A stretch of 64,000 nt of DNA from Turritopsis dohrnii (Eukaryota > Cnidaria > Hydrozoa > Anthoathecata > Oceaniidae). Under the pieces are notes generated by a model that was not told where the DNA came from, did not search any database, and saw nothing but the letters and a program-made list of their open reading frames with translations. Shown piece by piece: positions 46,728-58,600 of this stretch. Numbering within the stretch: position 1 is the first letter of the stretch; the number at the start of each line of letters is the position of its first letter. The stretch covers positions 186,001 to 250,000 of the forward strand of contig BQMF02000217.1 of the NCBI GenBank assembly GCA_027922465.2, written 5' to 3'. Position numbers and translations under genes: made by a program.

Positions 46728-46915
46728 GGTTATTTGTGCTGCTGTGGGATGTGACAGTGACTCAACCAAAGGGCAGAACATTAGTTTGCTTAGATTACCT
46801 AAAATTCATATTTAAAAAAAATATGGATTGCAAAGTTGAAGCGAGGCCAATCTTCCATCTTTACGTCACTTATATTTTAAAGAATCATGTTTTGGAAGAA
46901 ATTTGGTGGTAAACA
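46728..46915 (+). pseudogene. THAP-domain fragment
   Basis: MVICAAVGCDSDSTKGQNIS LLRLPK begins like a THAP zinc finger (CX4C spacing, then a short loop before LPK). A stop follows after about 26 residues; other frames continue with THAP-like pieces (ASLKRGQ-type and LRHLYFKESCF, the latter like the CSLHFxxxCF end). It is broken by at least one stop and a frameshift. Confidence 0.5.
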
Positions 46916-47409
46916 TGTTATAAGGAGTTTTACTTTTATGTTTTATCTACACTTTTCGTTATACATAGGTGAACTTTTACTTTCTGTGTGCAAGTGTTTT
47001 TTCGATTGTTGTTTTCGTGTTTCTCTTCGAACTGGGCATTTGAATATTATTCCGTTTCACCGATTATTTCATTATTGTTTTCATAGAATGAACTATTGAT
47101 TCTTGAACTCCTGCACGGAAAACGGAAAATTGGAAAAACGTTAACTTTCAATATATGAATTTTACTACGATCAATGATCGACTCAATATTGCATATTGCA
47201 AAATCATCATCCGGACTTCTTCATGTTCTTTACAGCAACTGGGTCAAAACTATATTGCTCAAACTGCTAAAATTCTCTTTGAAATCCTTGAATAAAACTC
47301 ATTGCTACATTCTTCATCTTCGCTGAGAACATCTGATTCCTCTTTACTTGAATTCCCACTCATGATTTTTGAAAACATGAGAAACTAATACGCTCCTTTG
47401 CACTGACAT

Positions 47410-47411
<2 letters not shown>

Positions 47412-47452
<41 letters not shown>
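47412..47452. repeat. T41 homopolymer
   Basis: 41 consecutive T inside the THAP-bearing element. Its length may be an assembly approximation. Confidence 0.85.
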
Positions 47453-47453
<1 letters not shown>

Positions 47454-47850
47454 ACCGCTTGAGCAACTTGTTTATTTCACTTACATACTAATATTACATA
47501 CAATATGATAGTAATCATTTACATTATTATTAAACAAAAAGGGTGATTCTCTCTAGTGTGCAATGTTACATATTCCATCGAGCGGAATATTATTGATTTC
47601 GATGATGGGGTGTGGTTGACGACTCATTCTTTCGCCTCTTATTGCCATAACAAGTAAAAATAAATGAAACTTCTTCAATGACGTCACACGCTTTTCATCA
47701 GAAAAAAAGACGGGGGTTTATAAAAAAAATTAAAAACTCAATATCTTCGGAAGTAAAACGTTTTTTAAAAAAGCTTTAACGCAGGTTAACTATACATTTT
47801 TTAAACTAAAATTTGTTATAAAATTTGAAATGACGATACCACTCCTTTAA

Positions 47851-48737
47851 GATTAAGTGATTCGATTTTGTCTTCTTTTTCGATTTTTGGCATTCGATTC
47901 GATCTATGTCATTTAGGCTTAAGGCACCCGACACACTGTTACGAACACTCAATCGAAAGAGTAGGAGTATAAATCTAAGATTTATGAAATTTTGATTGCG
48001 TTTTATATTTGAACAAGTAGTTGGTTTTCAACTGCATTTCCACTTCTCAAAACTGACCACTGTGGGTCTGTCCTGACCACTGCGGGTCTTTTCTGCAAAG
48101 TAAATTTAGGTTGCGGAAGAAGGAGAAAACTTTCGAAATGGCCGGATCTTTCTGATATAATAATTTCAAAAATTAGTGAGAACAAATTATATAAAACCAA
48201 AAAAACTACACAAACAAACAGGCATAAACAATAGAAACAGTTCAACGAAAGGAAAAAAAAAAGGAAGAAAATGAAATCAGGTTTTCATTGAACCAGGCAG
48301 TTTTATGAAACTCGTGACATCGTACGAGAGAAGGGTACTTAAAAGAATATCTTATAACGTTTCACTCTTCGTATCATTTCTAAGTTGAATAATCTCTACG
48401 TATATAAAAGAATTTCGTGAAACCTTTTTGCCCCTGACATGCTTGTTTCTCTATGCAGGCGACACGCAAACATCATTAATATTCAGTTTGAAGACGAGGT
48501 GATAACGTTATTTTAATTAATGCTTAAACAAAATGTCTATAAGCACCGTAATTTGTGCACCTTCACTGCTCCATATCATCCCAAGGTCTTGTTTTCCCAT
48601 TAGAGCTGGACCGTGTATTCGTACTTTAGGTCAAAACATTAAAAGAAGCTTTAACTTACAAACAGGTTTCATCATCTGTGTTTAAAGTGCTATTCACCAA
48701 GAAGAAACAATTGTCCACTAAGAGACTAGGTTTGATA
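47851..48737. other. Intergenic region and SHPK 3' flank
   Basis: No gene recognised. A short imperfect direct repeat (TGACCACTGTGGGTCT / TGACCACTGCGGGTCT) lies at about 48056-48090. Confidence 0.45.
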
Positions 48738-51698
48738 TTATAAACGAGGTATTTCTGCAGAAGAGAAAAGAACAGCTCCATATGCAGCTTCAGTCTGCGT
48801 CGACATACGAATAGTTGTTTGAAATGTTTCCATGGCAACTTCTCGCATTAGTTCACTTCTGGAGAGCGTTCCACCCGTTCCGACCAATGTTTTAAAACCG
48901 AAATGTTTCAAGACCGGTACGGGTAACATCTGAAGGAGATTATCAATAACACCTTTGTATACTGCTAAGGTGATCGATCCTAGTGATAAGTTCCGGGAAG
49001 TAACGTGCGTCACACTCCCGAGCAGGTCTGGATTGTGCCTTTCCCCGAAAACAGACGGATTAATCTGCAATTTTGTTTCGGTTTCACCAACGCGATCTTT
49101 GTATGTCTTGCCGAGATGTTCTATCTTATCGAATAGTTCTCGTGTCGTCAAATTCATTGCGCAATCTATGTCTGTAAACCAAGACTGTATGTTCGTAACA
49201 AATGCTTTGAGAACGTTTCCACCTGAAAAGAAGATTAATTACGTAACTCATTTGTCTTGTTCAGACAATCCCTAAAACAGAAATAAAATATGTGAGGTTT
49301 CTTAGTATCAGAACCAGAACTACAGGTGCACGGACGGGCATATATGAATTTCTGACAATGTGTTTAATTGGCCTCACAGTTGTTTCTATAAGTTATCATT
49401 TGGAAACCCAGACTGCGCATAAGTGACTTTCAAACCACACTCTCGTTTTCATTTTGGCGCTCCCCACCTAAAGCTTTCGGAAAGCCTCAAACTTGGTTTA
49501 AAAACGGTTTTACTTCAAAATAAAAGCACCGTGACAGAGTTTCATAAGTAAATTTTCAAAATAATTACTCGTAGCAACAATACCGTTATGCTCTTAAGGC
49601 TTACCCTTAATCACGTGAGAGTACATCCTTTCACACTTATCAAATAATTGCCCCATGACCATCATGGTGTATGAGCAGAAGACTGTACGTGTAAATATTT
49701 TCCAAAATATAAATATTCCTATTGTTATTGCCATGGTTTCCTACAAACTACATCACCGTTATTTCACTTTCAGACAAAGTACGTACCATTCAAAGATGCT
49801 GCTGTGATAACTACGTGTTCATCATCATACGGCACACAATCCAATCCGCTGTTCTGCTTTAAAATCTCTGAGAGATCCAATCGGTCACGTTTTACTAATA
49901 CAGAGAGTTGAGATGATGTACCAATATTCAACACTGTGGAAGATAAAAATCAACACTTTACGAGACAGTGGAGAAGCCATATGTTTCTTGTTATTCATCA
50001 TATATCACAAAGAGCAAGCGAGGATTATCAAACATCTTCCAAGTTTTTGAATTGGGCATCAGATTATCTCTAGGATCAATATGCATATGCATATAATAAG
50101 GCATTGACACACGAGTTGATTGCAACTTTTCGATACGGTTGAGCAGATGAAGAATACCCAGGAACCACAAGAAATTTTCCATGACTGGGCCATATAGTTC
50201 AAAGCGCTCCAATTACATCTTTACAGAGCAAATAATGAAATGAAAAACTTTGGGAAAACATCTTAAATCCTGTTTAGTAAAGTAAAAAGGAAGTTTTTGA
50301 TCAATGCTGTCAACGCAAACCATCAGAAGAGGTTACGAGTATTAACAAACATTCTCTTCTGAGGTGATTCGAACATGCTTTCTTTGAAATTTCTTTGAAG
50401 ACCGTCGTGAATATGTGTTTTCGTATGCATACAATATTATCTGTCAATTTCTAACCAGATAAGTCTGTGGTCTAAATGTTGTTAAATTGTTTTGGGTAAC
50501 TGAGGGTAAGTATCAGGTTACGTCTCGTCCATTCAGACGAGAGGTTAAAATGTTCATAGGTTTATTATACAGAGAGACAAGATGGAAACTATTACCATGA
50601 CAACACCAAAACCCTTGCAAAATCTATTAATAAATGAGTGAAATTACCTGCTTCACTACAAGATGGTGATGTGGAGCGGATAGCACATTGCATATCACCA
50701 AGTGCTACATTCACTGTAAGATTCGCTTTATTCAAACCGTGAACATTTGATATGGCTTTCATAACGAACCAATTGTTGACTGCAATCTTCGGTAAACGTA
50801 AATTTAGCGATGTAATCTCTTCTAAAATGGATGAAAACGCATTTACATTTAAAAGTAGCCTTGGGGACGAAATTGGGTGGATACACAGTCTATAGATGGA
50901 TTCTTTCTTCCACAGGGGTTTTACACTCATCACGATAATCAAAAATATTCATATAACATTGGAAATCCAAACCCAGACCCCTTCCAATATGCTTCTTAGA
51001 CGTCGTTTGTGTATCAAAATGTCCTGGGCACGAGGTTTCAGAAGAGTATAGAACAACTTACCTAATTGTGAAATTTCCCAGCAGCCTTTACTCAAATCAA
51101 AATAACCCCAACTTTTTGCATTGTGCGTTGACATGACAACATGCTCAGTCCGAGTAAGCAACCAAACCAAAAAATCCATGATGGTACCACACATGGAGAA
51201 ACGCTCAAGATCGTGTGTATTTCTGCGTAGCCACAGCATGGTGGGCCAACCATATCCGGTTGACATGCTGCACGATGATGGACTCTCAGGTAAACTATCA
51301 AAGAACGATTGGTTACAACGTCGGTCTTGCCATGTATATAGGTTTGAAAACTCCCCAACAGTCTCATTCAAAACCGTTTCTAGGCAGTCAAATTCATAAT
51401 TTCCGCTACCGTAAAAAGTGCTTTCACGTGGTTGCCATAGCACCACACCATGCATCTGCCCGCATATGGCTATCGTCTCGATCTGTGACAGATATTCAGT
51501 TACCTCATCTAAACAATGATCCAGTGCTTTTACGATCAACCGAATGTCTTGTTCAAACCACTGACACAACGTGTCCGAACTGGAGTTATAAACGTCAGCA
51601 TTGTGAGGTCTTTCCGCAGATGACACCATTGTCAGTTCTTGTACAATACACACTTTTATTGACGTAGTCCCAACATCAACGCCCAATTTCAGGACCAT
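48738..51698 (-). CDS. SHPK: Sedoheptulokinase (FGGY family), complete, 4 exons
   Basis: Cytosolic kinase making sedoheptulose-7-phosphate from sedoheptulose and ATP, feeding the pentose-phosphate pathway. Exons: 51062-51698, 50648-50821, 49787-49933, 48738-49222; all joins keep frame, giving 480 residues (human 478). The frame is open 16 codons further upstream, but that would begin with GTG, so ATG 51698 (MVLKLGVDVGTTSIKV, the phosphate-binding start of FGGY kinases) is the start. Other matches: ICGQMHGVVLW, YTWQDRRC, AKSWGYFDLSKGCWE, VNVALGDMQCAIRS, ITAASLNGGNVL, VFGERHNPDLLGSVTHV and TLVGTGGTLSRSEL. Exon 2 was placed at the ATTTTAG acceptor because it joins WEISQL to EEITSLNLRLPKIA with family spacing. 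EXOC5 lies 950 bp upstream on the same strand. Confidence 0.93.
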
Positions 51699-51818
51699 CT
51701 TAACTCCACCGTTGCTGAACGATATAATGGAAACGTTCTCCTCCACATTTACTGCACTTCAATACAACGTAAAATTCCGGGAGGACCAAAACGGAGATTC
51801 CTTTCATTTGTTTATGTC

Positions 51819-52055
51819 ATGACCAAACAGCAAGAAATCACAAGCAACCAATCGGAATGCATGGATTTTGCGCCCGGGCGGAATTTCTCGTTGAACAGAA
51901 AACAAGCAGAACAAGATATAATTGAACAGTGGTTATTAAAAAAGTCTCAGCTCTTTCTCCACTTCGATAAGACCAGAAGCGTAATCGATTATCTAATAAA
52001 TATGTCCGAAAATCGCCAAAGAGTTATAACAGCAAACAAATTTCGACGAGAATAG
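51819..52055 (+). CDS. Possible small gene divergent from SHPK (78 codons)
   Basis: ATG at 51819 lies 120 bp from the SHPK start on the opposite strand. The product is hydrophilic and helix-friendly (EQDIIEQWLLKKSQLFLHFD, then RSVIDYLINMSENRQ), without a signal or membrane segment. I do not recognise it. A CCAAT word lies at 51850 inside the frame. It may be a small single-exon gene, or a chance open frame within the SHPK promoter. Confidence 0.3.
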   Translation: MTKQQEITSNQSECMDFAPGRNFSLNRKQAEQDIIEQWLLKKSQLFLHFDKTRSVIDYLINMSENRQRVITANKFRRE

Positions 52056-52648
52056 CTAATACTTTTTTTATCAAAGACACGCAAAAACCATTACCACAAA
52101 AGATTTAGTAAGACTTAGTAAGATCTGTATGATAGCAGTTTAGTAAGATCTGTATGATAATCTACTTGATAATACTTCAAACGCACGAACAAATTTCTGG
52201 GAAACAGTTGAATTTAACAGCAAATTTAAATGGAAATCACACATCAAAAATCATCGTACTTAGAAAGATCTAGATATTATATTGAATAAAAATATATATA
52301 TTTACAAGTTCGAGTGGAGAAATTGTATTCTGGCGCGGAAATTCGGCTTTAAAATCTTTCTCTTGTAAAGACCTTCGAATGGAAAAGTCGAGAATTGTCA
52401 AGCAAATATTTTCGCTGAATCATTTAGCCCTTGATTTGGTTCCAGATTTTTTGAAATGGTAATGAAACGCTAAAGTTTTCAAAAAAAAATTAATCAAAAA
52501 CAGATCAAACCCAAAAACATCTATCTTGCTATTCATTCAAAAACAGACAAATAATCCATCTTGCTCTTCAAAAGCAGACTTAAATCTTAAATGCGTCCGT
52601 TATGCAGTAACTATCACCGTACAATAAGCACCAGGCAGCTGCTGGTTC
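52056..52648. other. EXOC5 3' flank
   Basis: AT-rich, no gene recognised. A direct duplication GTAAGATCTGTATGATA occurs at 52119-52158. Confidence 0.45.
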
Positions 52649-55600
52649 TCATGAAAATACTTTCCCAAGTTTCAAAGTCTTGTAATCAGAACGAAGTTGT
52701 ACGAACTGTTGCAATACGGTCTTGTCAATTTCCGCCTGAAACGAACATAGATGACAAGATTTAACCATCAATGAAAATATGAGGATGTCGCTGAAGACAT
52801 TGCAAATCAGAAATAAGGCACATGGAAATGCTTGATTCAACATCCTGAGCTTTCCAAAAAAACAAACAAAGTCCCTAGACTTATCCTTTAGATAAGAACT
52901 GTTCTCTCGCAACTCCAGGTTCAGGAGGGAAGAAATTGGATCACAAAGTGTCTCTGGTCACATGGTTAACAAAGCAAGCTGAAATCCTCTCACGGACAGC
53001 CTGGTTAACTGATGATTGTCTTTTTACTTGTATGAAAAATCAAATCAAAGAAAATCAAATATACTTCTCACATGGGCATAAACCCAACTGGTTGACCGTG
53101 AACTTATTTTCTTATGTTGCGAGGGAGCATCCATAAAGTACTTACGCCTACGATATTTTTTACCCCTTTCGCCCGTCTGTACGCATCCATACGCAAAACA
53201 AAGAGCCCCCTCCTTATCGTACGCAACGTACATACACGTGACGAATCCCTCCTCCCCCTCGCCTTTAAACCAAGTTCCTTCTCAGGGATTTAACGAACTT
53301 TACGCTCCTAACATGATTAACTAACTAAAGTTTCTTTAAAATTCACAACGGCACACTACAGTAAAAATTGACACAAACTTTAAGTGAACGGGATAAGTGA
53401 ACGCTGATAAAAAGGAAAACACCTATTTAAAATAGGTACGTACTTCCCCTTTGGTTTAAATTTAGAACAATTGGGGAAAAATTTAATCAGTTTTCCAAAA
53501 TTATTTAATGATTTTTTATGTTAAGTACTTTTCCACAACACATTTTTTCTCATGATACTAAGTGGTGAAAATGATCAAAATACAAGAATTTGTCGTGCAA
53601 AAAGTGGTCAGTGGAAAGTTTAAAATTTAAAAGCCAACTGATACTGTATAGAACAATAGAAAAATGCCCCCTTAGAGCTGGTCAAAAAGGTCCTTATTGG
53701 CGTTCTTAATGAAGTAATGAAGCATCTCACTAGCTGTTCGTCAGCTCCGACATCTTTTAAGTTATCAGGTTGAACCACAAGCAAATTGACCAGAGCAAGC
53801 ATTACTCCAAAAAGACGATCTAACAGCGGAATCTTCATAAAACAAGAAGACACATAAATTAACCTAACAACAACATCGACCAAACAGTAACAACAATTTT
53901 TTAGCAATGTTCTCACGTACCTTAAGTAACTTGATGGTATGCCGGTATTCGTTGACATCACACAATGCAACCATGGCTCCTAAAACAAAACAGAAGTCAT
54001 GGTTGAAAATGCTGACATAATCATGCCAAGAGCTAAAACATGAAATATTTGTTTACCCATGTCTGTGAACGTATACTGGTATAAATGATCCAGAAGTATT
54101 TTATGAAATCTTGTTCCGAACTCAGTCAGGACAACTTCCAAGTTCTTGCCATCTAAAGCGCTTCGTAAATCTGGGAAGGCTGATTTCATGTAACGACAAC
54201 ATTTCATACAAGCCTAAAATGTTGGAAAGGAAGAAGTTATTAATATTCACAAATAGAACATTTACAAAATATTTCTTTTAGATAGTCATGAGTCACTGAG
54301 ACGATAGTTGTTTCTATTCCTAAATTGTTTCATTCATGAACGAACGAGAGAAGGGAAATTTGGACCAATTTTTGCTGACTTTGGATTTCTGGATGATTTT
54401 TTATGTTCAAAAACAGGTATTTTTCGCCTAAAAGTAAAGTAATGAAAGTTTGTACATAGAAAAATTCGACAGTACAGAATTCGTACTTGAGGTTCATTTT
54501 TGTAATGTGGTTACAAAAGGTATAATTATCATAGATTTTGGAGTTGCATACATTTATGTATGTTATGAATTATTGATTCTATTTTCTTAGCAACAAATAT
54601 AAAACGTACTGTTATCACAAACCACATATATATAATACTGAGGCGTGATACTTGATGCCTTACTATCTGTGTTTGGTATATTTTTGGGTAAAAAAGTCAC
54701 TGCGACGAAAAGCGTTTTCATTGAAATGGTGTGTATCTTTCTATAGAAATGCACTCTTTCACAGAGATTTTTTAAAAAATGTGTCGGATGGGTAAGGAAT
54801 TACTTTTTAGAATAAAACAAACCGTTGTTGCTGTTGTTGCACCAAGTTGCTCATCATTCTCAGGTCGAAAGTCATGTTTTTTCTGCTCGGAATTCAACAA
54901 ATACTTGGTGTAATTAAGCATACTGTTTACAATTCTAATTATGCAAAAACAAAAAACAACGTCATTTCAAGATTTCGTATCTTCGTCAAAAATGAAAAGG
55001 ATTACAACAAGTACCTTTCTATTCCTTGATCGAGTTTATTTTCTAGGTTATCAATTAACTGTTTCTTTTTTGATGCACAGTCGCTGTATATGGTAGAGGA
55101 ACTACAAAAGGGAACACCGCAAGCAAATATACAGAGTAGTTAAGTGGAAAGTATCAACAGATTCCAAAAGCCTTTTAGGTATGAAAATGAACTTAGAAAT
55201 AACGACTAACATCTTGTTTCTAATGAAATCCTTATTAAAATCCCTTGATTATAATGAATTCTTGTGTTTAACAAACTGTTTTTATGTCCATTCAGAATTA
55301 GCTATACAGAGAGTTTATACAAATCAAAACAAAAGTAATTGATCACAATTACTGATTTTCTTGCTTATGCTGCACCAAAGAAAACGTATTTTTTCAAACC
55401 TGACATTGCACAGAACATAGTCAGTGAAATGCTTCTCAATCAGATGAAATATGGTGTTGGATTGATAGAGTACGTTTAGAAACATCATGTTAGGTTGTGA
55501 TTTGGGTTCCAGTGGTGGCAAAGCTAAATTCATAATACAAAGAAGCTATTTTCTTTTGGAAATAAATAAAACCTGGCAGTTAAATGGACATGGAACTTAC

Positions 55601-58600
55601 ATTGTAACGTGACTTCCACGGCATATTCAAAATGCTCTTCACCAAGGTATTTCAGAAAAATCTTGAAGATTCGAAATACATTGTTTGGTAATTCAGATGG
55701 AGTTGAAAGCTATGCAATATTGAATAAAAAGAAAATGCATGGCACAACAAAAACATATATATAAAAGGAACACACACATGGCATACATGTCATGGTTTAT
55801 TCATAAAAATTCAATATGTGTATTGTAATGTATTGCATAGCAAAAAGGAGATCCTCACCATTTCACATCTTTTGATGGCTAACTTGTTTTCTTGCAGCAA
55901 TGTAACGGCAACATCCTGTGACAACAAATTCTCTTTGACAACTGTTTTCTCACGACCAGGTATTTTTCTCTGCAAACCCTTTAAACTATCTGGCATGTCG
56001 GACATAAAGCTAAACATTTTCAATAAAAATTAAAGTTTACCTATCAGCAAGCCATTCATTCTGAACTGAACCTTTTTCGTTTTGAACTGAACTGAACCTT
56101 TTTCGTTTTGATGATAAAACCATTTTTTAGTACTTCCTCAATGACCAACACAACAGACAATGTTGGACAGTTTGCACAAATAATATGAAACTTTCTTTCA
56201 TCTACGAATATGCATAAACAGTATAAATGTTTACTTTTGTTTGACTTCCTTCTTCACGTGTCCAATTCGATTATAATATCTATTCAAAGTTGCAGCAGAT
56301 TCTTCTTCTAGATATTGTAATTCATCCCTATAGGGTCATGGAAGAACATTTAATAAATCAATGTGAGTGTAATTTCCAAAACATACGATGAAATTTACAA
56401 GGAAAATATACATACTCAATGTAATTCGCCAAGTATTTCGAAAACATAGGCTTTGATATTCGATCAAGGAATGTTGAATCTGAACCCAAACGCAATTCGG
56501 ACAACTTTTTATTTATTTCTTTTGATCTAAAAAGCAACGGTAAGAAACAATAAAAAAAAACAGAAGAGAACTTTCAAAACTTTCAAAAAAGCTTTAGTCA
56601 TTAATACAGTTCCTAGTCCGGAAGTCCATTACAATGTTCAATTTTATAGGATTTATTTCGCATTCTTATCATTCTGCTTACTGCTTGGCTGAGACATACA
56701 AACATTTCTTTTCATATTAATGCAGCAATGGTTTTTTAACCCATCTGACCTCAAATATAAACAGCCTGCAATGACCACAGCAAAAGCCTATGCTAAATAA
56801 GACCAAAACTTTTGAATATGAACTCAGGAATCTTTATTACTGAAACTATACTTAATGAACCAATTTGTGTAAAAAAAATGTCAAAAAAATACACACTCCC
56901 ACTTTACCACACCTTAAAATTTCACGAATCTGATGTTTTGGGACTTCGATAATGAATTGTGAAACATTATCTTATAGTTTCCTAAAGTTATCAAATAGGG
57001 AATTTAATACAATTATAGAAGAACGATTCATAACAATGATATTATAATGTAAGTTTCACAACACCCTTTCATTTGCTATCAAAAGTCCTGGGATCTACGT
57101 TGTTTATTGGACATGTATGGTATACAGTAAAGACAAACAGATTTAGTACCTCCCATATAACTGAGACAATTTTTTCAAGTATGATTCAAGCTCGACGTCA
57201 CGATCTGGTAGCTGCCGATAAATAAATCCCTGAAATTTAGTAATAAAGTGAGAAAGTAATAATGATCGGAACCATTATTCAGAACTATCATTCATTTCAT
57301 TTAAGAATAAACATGTCTTCTTACAGCTAATTTTTTATCAAATATGTATTGTACAAATCGTGCCAGAACATGCTCTGCATTGTGTTCAAACACTTTGTTT
57401 GCTAGTTCTTGAACTTTCTCACATGCTGGAAGAACGTCATCAAACACATCATCAGATGAGAAGAAATCCTAAACAACGAAACAGGTATAAACATTGTGTT
57501 TTTCTCCAAATTTACAAATTACTTTCAATTCTATTTTATGTCAATCAATAAAAAATTCTTAATACACTTTATCAAGTTTTATCTCACATGATTTTATTAT
57601 ACACTTAAACACAATGTAGTACTGAACCATTTGAATATTTATAAAAAGTTTACACATACTAACGCTACAGTAACACTTACATCCATGGCCATTTTAATCA
57701 TCTCTTCATAGCATAAATGGTAATTCTAAAAGGACGGTAAAATTAGTAAAACATAGTCCAAACTGTGGATCATTTTTGAAAGTGGTTATCTCTCTAAAGC
57801 CTCCACCTTGATTATTCCACTCTCTTCTTATTTAAGGAAAATGCTCGATAAAGCAACTACAAGTAACTTGTCCAATACAACTTATCCAGGTGCCTATATC
57901 CAGGTTTAACAGAAGAGTTATAACAAAATTGCAGCAGTGAGATGATTCTCAGGATCTTTCATTTCTTATTATGGTGTTTTTATAGGTCTAGGTGAATTAT
58001 TAAAGCATAATATGTAAGTATAATGATTAGCATCCTACTATCAGAATAGCCCACCAAAAAACTAAACAACATGGCCAAAATGTTATCTAGAATGTTTTTC
58101 AGCGTATTACAAGTACCCAGTATCAATTTTGAATATTGAATCAGCAAATTATCTATTACTTTTTCAATTCTAGTAACTGTGGGAAAAATGAGTTACCTTG
58201 AAAGGGAGCAGTGTTTTTGCACACTTAGACATTGTTTCGATCTCTCCTTTCTTATAAGCATTCACAAATTCTCGCTGCAGATCAGATTCAATTGATGAAT
58301 ACTTCTCTATGAACAGAAAATTCACAATGTTTTCAGAAACAGAATGACAGTCTACAAAATGGTGAAGAACAGATACAAACCTTGGATTTTTCGTTGAACT
58401 CTTTCGAACCTAAAAACATTGAAAAAAACACCGGATTCAAAACTCATAAAAAAAACTGCTAGGTTAAAAAAAATGTTTAAAAAACATTTTAAATTCAATG
58501 AGCTGAGAAAGAGACACGGAGAAAGTGCAAATGATTTATCATAAAAATAAAGTAATTCTATCTTAAATTGACATCAACCAGTGCCACATACTTTTCCTTT

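Larger units (their letters stand above)
46437..47850. mobile_element. Kolobok-like TIR element with THAP remnant
   Basis: A perfect 20-bp inverted pair GTGACGTCATTGAAGAAGTT lies at about 46609 and, inverted, 47667-47687. The right end reads ACTCCT followed by TTAA, like the element at 40964; the left end (CGTGGTATCATGA near 46446) is diverged but mirrors GTGGTATCGTCA at the right. Contains a decayed THAP-domain frame (46728-46915) and a run of 41 T at 47412-47452. Kolobok transposases are known to carry THAP domains and use TTAA sites. Confidence 0.55.

Noticed and set aside
48003..48245. 80-residue frame with a strong hydrophobic start, minus strand
   Set aside because: Begins with TTG, no ATG in place, and the sequence overlaps a short direct repeat.
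50949..51061. Extension of SHPK exon 1 past its donor
   Set aside because: The frame runs on to a stop at 50949, but a good GTAAGT donor at 51061 and homology to the next exon show the exon ends at 51062.
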